Below are positions 60,972-64,000 of a stretch of DNA of 64,000 nucleotides, piece by piece; position 1 is the stretch's first letter, and each line of letters begins with the position of its first letter. A program made the translations under genes and the position numbers. The stretch comes from Ciceribacter sp. T2.26MG-112.2 (GTDB lineage: Bacteria; Pseudomonadota; Alphaproteobacteria; Rhizobiales; Rhizobiaceae). The stretch is from the NCBI RefSeq assembly GCF_900492205.1, contig NZ_UEYQ01000004.1, forward strand, positions 1-64,000, in the 5' to 3' direction. Under the pieces are notes generated by a model. That model saw only the letters and a list, made by a program, of their open reading frames with translations. It was not told the origin of the DNA and did no database searches.

Positions 60972-62681
60972 TTATGCGCTGACGCGGAGAAAATCGAAGT
61001 CACAGCCCTTTGTGGCCGGCAGAACGTGCCGGCGATAAAGGAGCGCATAGCCGCGTGCGGGCTCCGTAGTGTTCGGACAATACTCCTGGCGACGGCGCGC
61101 GAGTTCTTCTTCGTGGACCAGCAGATCGATTCGCTTTTCGCTGGCCGAAAGGCGGATACGGTCGCCGTTCCTGACCAGAGCCAAGGGCCCGCCGAGGTCG
61201 GTTTCGGGCGTAACATGCAGGACGATCGTGCCGAAGGCCGTGCCCGACATGCGCGCATCGGAAATCCGCACCATGTCCTTGACGCCCTTTGCCGCCAGCT
61301 TCTTCGGGATCGGCAGGTAGCCGGCCTCCGGCATGCCGGATGCGCTGCGGGGCCCTGCATTCTGCAGGACCAGGATGTCTTCGGCCGCGACATCGAGAGC
61401 GGGATCGTCGATCCGCGCGGCGAGATCCTCCAGAGAGGAGAACACGACGGCGCGACCTTCGTGTTCGAGCAGGGCGGGAGTTGCTGCCGCCCGTTTCAGG
61501 ATTGCCCCTTCGGGGGCGAGCGTGCCGGTGAGTGCGATCAGTCCGCCGAGCGGATCCACCGGATTGTCGGCGGTTCGGATCACGACGCGATCGATCGGGT
61601 CGCTCAGCGGCCTTGCCAGCCGCTCGCCGAGCGTCTGGCCGGTGACATCGCGGCAGTCGAGATTGAGCTTGTCATCAATGCCTCTGAGCACGCCCTCAAG
61701 CCCACCGGCGGCATGGAAATCCTCCATGTAGCCGTTGCCGACCGGCTTCAGGTCGACGAGCACCGGCGTCTCGTCCGAAAGCCGGTTGAAGTCCGCGAGA
61801 TCGATGTCGATCCCGGCCCGGCCGGCAATGGCCGCCAGATGCACGATCGCATTGGTCGAGCCCGACACGGCGAGCAGCACCCGCAGCGCATTTTCGATCG
61901 ATGCCCGGGTGATGAGCGTTTCCGGGCGCGGGCCGCCGGTCATGGCCATCTCCGCGGCGAGCGTGCCGGTCTCCTCCGACGCGCGCAGACGGTCGGCATG
62001 CACGGCCGGAATTGCGGCGGTGTGCGGCAACATCATGCCGAGGGTCTCGGCCAGCAGCGCCATGGTGCTCGCTGTCCCCATCACGGCGCAGGTGCCGGAC
62101 GTGACGGCAAGACGGCCCTCAACCTGGTCGATCTCCTGCTTGTCGACATCGCCGGCGCGGTATTTGCTCCAGAAGCGGCGGCAATCGGTGCAGGCGCCCA
62201 GTCGTTCGCCCTTGTGGCGGCCAGTCATCATCGGGCCGGCGACGACCAGGGCCGCGGGCTTGCCTGCGGAATAGGCGCCCATCAGCAGTGCCGGCACGGT
62301 CTTGTCGCAACCGCCCATCAGCACGACGGAATCCATTGGCTGCGCCCGGATCATTTCCTCGACGCTCATCGCCATCAGGTTGCGATAGACGAGCGAGGTC
62401 GGCGAGAGGAAGACTTCGCCGAGTGAGATCACCGGGAAGGTGACGGGCAGCGCGCCGGCGGCCAGCACGCCGCGTTTCACCGCCTCGATCATCTCCGGAA
62501 AATGGCGATGACAATTGTTGAAGCCACTCTCTGTGGTGCAGATGCCAACGATCGGCTTGTCGAGCGAGGCCCCTGTATAGCCCATCGAGCTGGCGAAGGA
62601 ACGCCGCAGGTAGCGGGCGAAATCCCGGTCGCCGTAGTTGGTCAATCCATTGTCGAGACCGGCGGGCTTCTTGTCAGTCAT
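60972..62681 (-). CDS. IlvD/Edd-family sugar-acid dehydratase
   Basis: 569 residues. The Fe-S cysteines are seen in FNNCH, GGCDKTVPALLMGA and GACTDCRR; DARMSGTAFGTIVLHVTPE is the other family signature. Its N-terminus (SFASSMGYTGASLDKPIVGI) and pairing with an aldehyde dehydrogenase favour a pentonate or hexonate dehydratase (such as L-arabinonate or D-xylonate type) over the biosynthetic IlvD. The exact substrate cannot be read from the sequence. Overlaps the aldehyde dehydrogenase by eight bases. Confidence 0.85.
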   Translation of the reverse strand: MTDKKPAGLDNGLTNYGDRDFARYLRRSFASSMGYTGASLDKPIVGICTTESGFNNCHRHFPEMIEAVKRGVLAAGALPVTFPVISLGEVFLSPTSLVYRNLMAMSVEEMIRAQPMDSVVLMGGCDKTVPALLMGAYSAGKPAALVVAGPMMTGRHKGERLGACTDCRRFWSKYRAGDVDKQEIDQVEGRLAVTSGTCAVMGTASTMALLAETLGMMLPHTAAIPAVHADRLRASEETGTLAAEMAMTGGPRPETLITRASIENALRVLLAVSGSTNAIVHLAAIAGRAGIDIDLADFNRLSDETPVLVDLKPVGNGYMEDFHAAGGLEGVLRGIDDKLNLDCRDVTGQTLGERLARPLSDPIDRVVIRTADNPVDPLGGLIALTGTLAPEGAILKRAAATPALLEHEGRAVVFSSLEDLAARIDDPALDVAAEDILVLQNAGPRSASGMPEAGYLPIPKKLAAKGVKDMVRISDARMSGTAFGTIVLHVTPETDLGGPLALVRNGDRIRLSASEKRIDLLVHEEELARRRQEYCPNTTEPARGYALLYRRHVLPATKGCDFDFLRVSA

Positions 62682-64000
62682 GGAGTGCTCCCTTCACCAG
62701 CCGGTGGCGTATGTATTTCGGGTTCAGATAGTCGAGTATGCCAAGGCTTCCTCCTTCGCGGCCAAAGCCGCTCTGACGCGTGCCGCCGAAGGGTGCCTCG
62801 GCGGTTGCGAGCAGTGTCTCGTTGATGCCGACCATGCCGGCCTCAAGCGCCTCCGCCGTCTGCGCGGCCAGGGCGGAATCTCGGGTGAAGACATAGGCCG
62901 CGAGGCCGAAATCGGTGGAATTCGCCCGCGCGATTACTTCGTCAAGGCTGTCGAAAGCCGCGATCGGCGCAATCGGCGCGAAGGGTTCTTCCCGCATGAT
63001 ACGGGCATCGTCGGGCACGTTGCCGAGGACTGTCGGTTCCAGGAAATGCCCGCGATTGAGATGCGCCGGACGCTTTCCGCCGGCGAGCAGCCTCGCGCCA
63101 CGGTCGAGCGCGTCCGCAATCAGCGCCTCGGCACTGGCGAGCGAGCGGGCGCGGATCATCGGACCGGTCGTGACGCCGGGCTTCAGCCCGTCACCGATCG
63201 TCAGGCCGCGCGCGTATTTGGCGAAGGCTTCTTCGAAGGGGGCGAGGATCGAGCGGTGTACATAGAAGCGTGACGGGGAAATGCAGACCTGACCGCAATT
63301 GCGGAACTTGGTGGCGGCCAGCTTTTCCGCCGCCGCGACGGGATCGAAATCGGCGTGGACGATGACCGGCGCATGGCCGCCCAGCTCCATTGTCACCTTC
63401 TTGATGCCGTCGGCCGCTGCCTTGAGGATCTCCCGACCGACGGGCACGGAGCCGGTCAGCGACACCTTGCGGATGACGGGCGATGCGATCAACCGCGAGA
63501 CCATCGGCACGGCGGGGCCGGTCAGAATCGACAGGCATCCCTTGGGCAGGCCGGCGTCGATCAGCGCCTCGCCGATCGCCGTGCAGCTGCCCGGCGCCTC
63601 GGAGGCCGGTCGGACAATCACGGTACAGCCGGCCGCAAGCGCTGCCGCAATCTTGCGGGCCGGCAGGAGCATGGGAAAATTCCAGGCGGTGAGCGCTAGG
63701 CAGGGACCGACCGGCTGGTAGATCACCGAAAGGCGCTCGTCCGGGTGGCGGCCGGGGATCGTCTGGCCGTAGATGCGTTTGGCTTCCTCACCCTGCCATT
63801 CGAACTGGTCGGCGCTGGCGCGAACCTCAGCTTCTGCTTCTGCGAGCGGCTTGCCGGTCTCGCTGCTCATGATGTGCGCGAACTTTCCTACGCGCTCGCG
63901 CATCAGGTCGGCCGCGCGCCTGAGGATCGCGGCGCGATCCCAGGCCGCAACGGCGGCCCAGGGGGCAAAGCTGCCTTCGGCGGCGGCAAGGGCTGCACGT
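62674..64000 (-). CDS. NAD(P)-dependent aldehyde dehydrogenase, 5' part outside the window
   Basis: 442 residues seen; the frame stays open through the right edge, so the true start lies beyond. PVGPCLALTAWNFPMLLPARKIAAAL, the catalytic Glu in MELGGHAP and catalytic Cys in FRNCGQVCISPSR, plus EEPFAPIAPI and GFGREGG, place it in the succinate-semialdehyde or ketoglutarate-semialdehyde type. With the IlvD-like dehydratase it could finish non-phosphorylative breakdown of a sugar acid to 2-oxoglutarate. Confidence 0.88.
   Translation of the reverse strand, partial: RAALAAAEGSFAPWAAVAAWDRAAILRRAADLMRERVGKFAHIMSSETGKPLAEAEAEVRASADQFEWQGEEAKRIYGQTIPGRHPDERLSVIYQPVGPCLALTAWNFPMLLPARKIAAALAAGCTVIVRPASEAPGSCTAIGEALIDAGLPKGCLSILTGPAVPMVSRLIASPVIRKVSLTGSVPVGREILKAAADGIKKVTMELGGHAPVIVHADFDPVAAAEKLAATKFRNCGQVCISPSRFYVHRSILAPFEEAFAKYARGLTIGDGLKPGVTTGPMIRARSLASAEALIADALDRGARLLAGGKRPAHLNRGHFLEPTVLGNVPDDARIMREEPFAPIAPIAAFDSLDEVIARANSTDFGLAAYVFTRDSALAAQTAEALEAGMVGINETLLATAEAPFGGTRQSGFGREGGSLGILDYLNPKYIRHRLVKGALHD

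Noticed and set aside
40586..60972. Duplicate of the tRNA-Ser 3' end as a right attachment site
   Set aside because: I looked for GGTTCGAATCCC-type repeats at the ends of the metal and kdp blocks and saw only chance matches of seven bases or so.

Overview
This 64 kb window is high-GC chromosomal DNA from an alphaproteobacterium, most likely a member of the Rhizobiaceae (Rhizobium, Shinella, Ensifer and relatives). The supporting signs are an RpoH2-type heat-shock sigma factor, an imuA-imuB-dnaE2 cassette under an alphaproteobacterial GAAC-N7-GAAC LexA box, the ctpA-envC-rlmH-rsfS-nadD-proA-proB-obgE-rpmA-rplU block in rhizobial order, and a palindromic repeat of a kind familiar from rhizobial intergenic DNA. 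The genus cannot be fixed from the sequence alone.

Layout. 1-1.3 kb: AT-richer accessory DNA with the 3' end of an IS630-type transposase and a Panacea-domain toxin-antitoxin pair, inserted directly downstream of a MoxR ATPase. 2.5-10.9 kb: thiamine genes (thiN; thiBPQ behind a TPP riboswitch), an ABC-F protein, and a BacA/YddA-like ABC protein whose ATPase motifs are all destroyed. 11-19.3 kb: an M48 lipoprotein protease, rpoH2, a PAP2 phosphatase, leuB and leuD, a CoA-ester lyase operon and a small zincin. 19.4-25.2 kb: the SOS mutagenesis cassette. 25.3-26.9 kb: bfd and bfr for iron storage. 27-40.2 kb: a conserved housekeeping block on the minus strand covering RNA decay (rppH), cell-wall turnover (ctpA, envC), ribosome genes (rlmH, rsfS, obgE, L21, L27), NAD synthesis (nadD) and proline synthesis (proA, proB).

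40.5-52.3 kb: just after tRNA-Ser(CGA) comes what looks like a metal or envelope-stress island. It holds a HupE/UreJ-like protein with a membrane-anchor partner and a His-rich exported protein, a CsoR/RcnR-family repressor with a recognisable operator, an MFS exporter with a His-rich tail, a YqaA-like protein, a frameshifted NicO/RcnA-type exporter, a two-component system next to a strong inverted repeat, an EF-hand protein, a cytochrome b561-like protein and a DevBCA-type ABC exporter.

52.6-60.6 kb: a complete high-affinity potassium operon, kdpFABC-kdpDE, preceded by an extra 27-codon membrane micropeptide. 60.6-60.9 kb: an integrase fossil and a perfect 15-bp inverted repeat. 61-64 kb: an IlvD/Edd-type sugar-acid dehydratase and an aldehyde dehydrogenase that runs off the window edge, probably a sugar-acid catabolic operon. 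No rRNA and no CRISPR array was seen.
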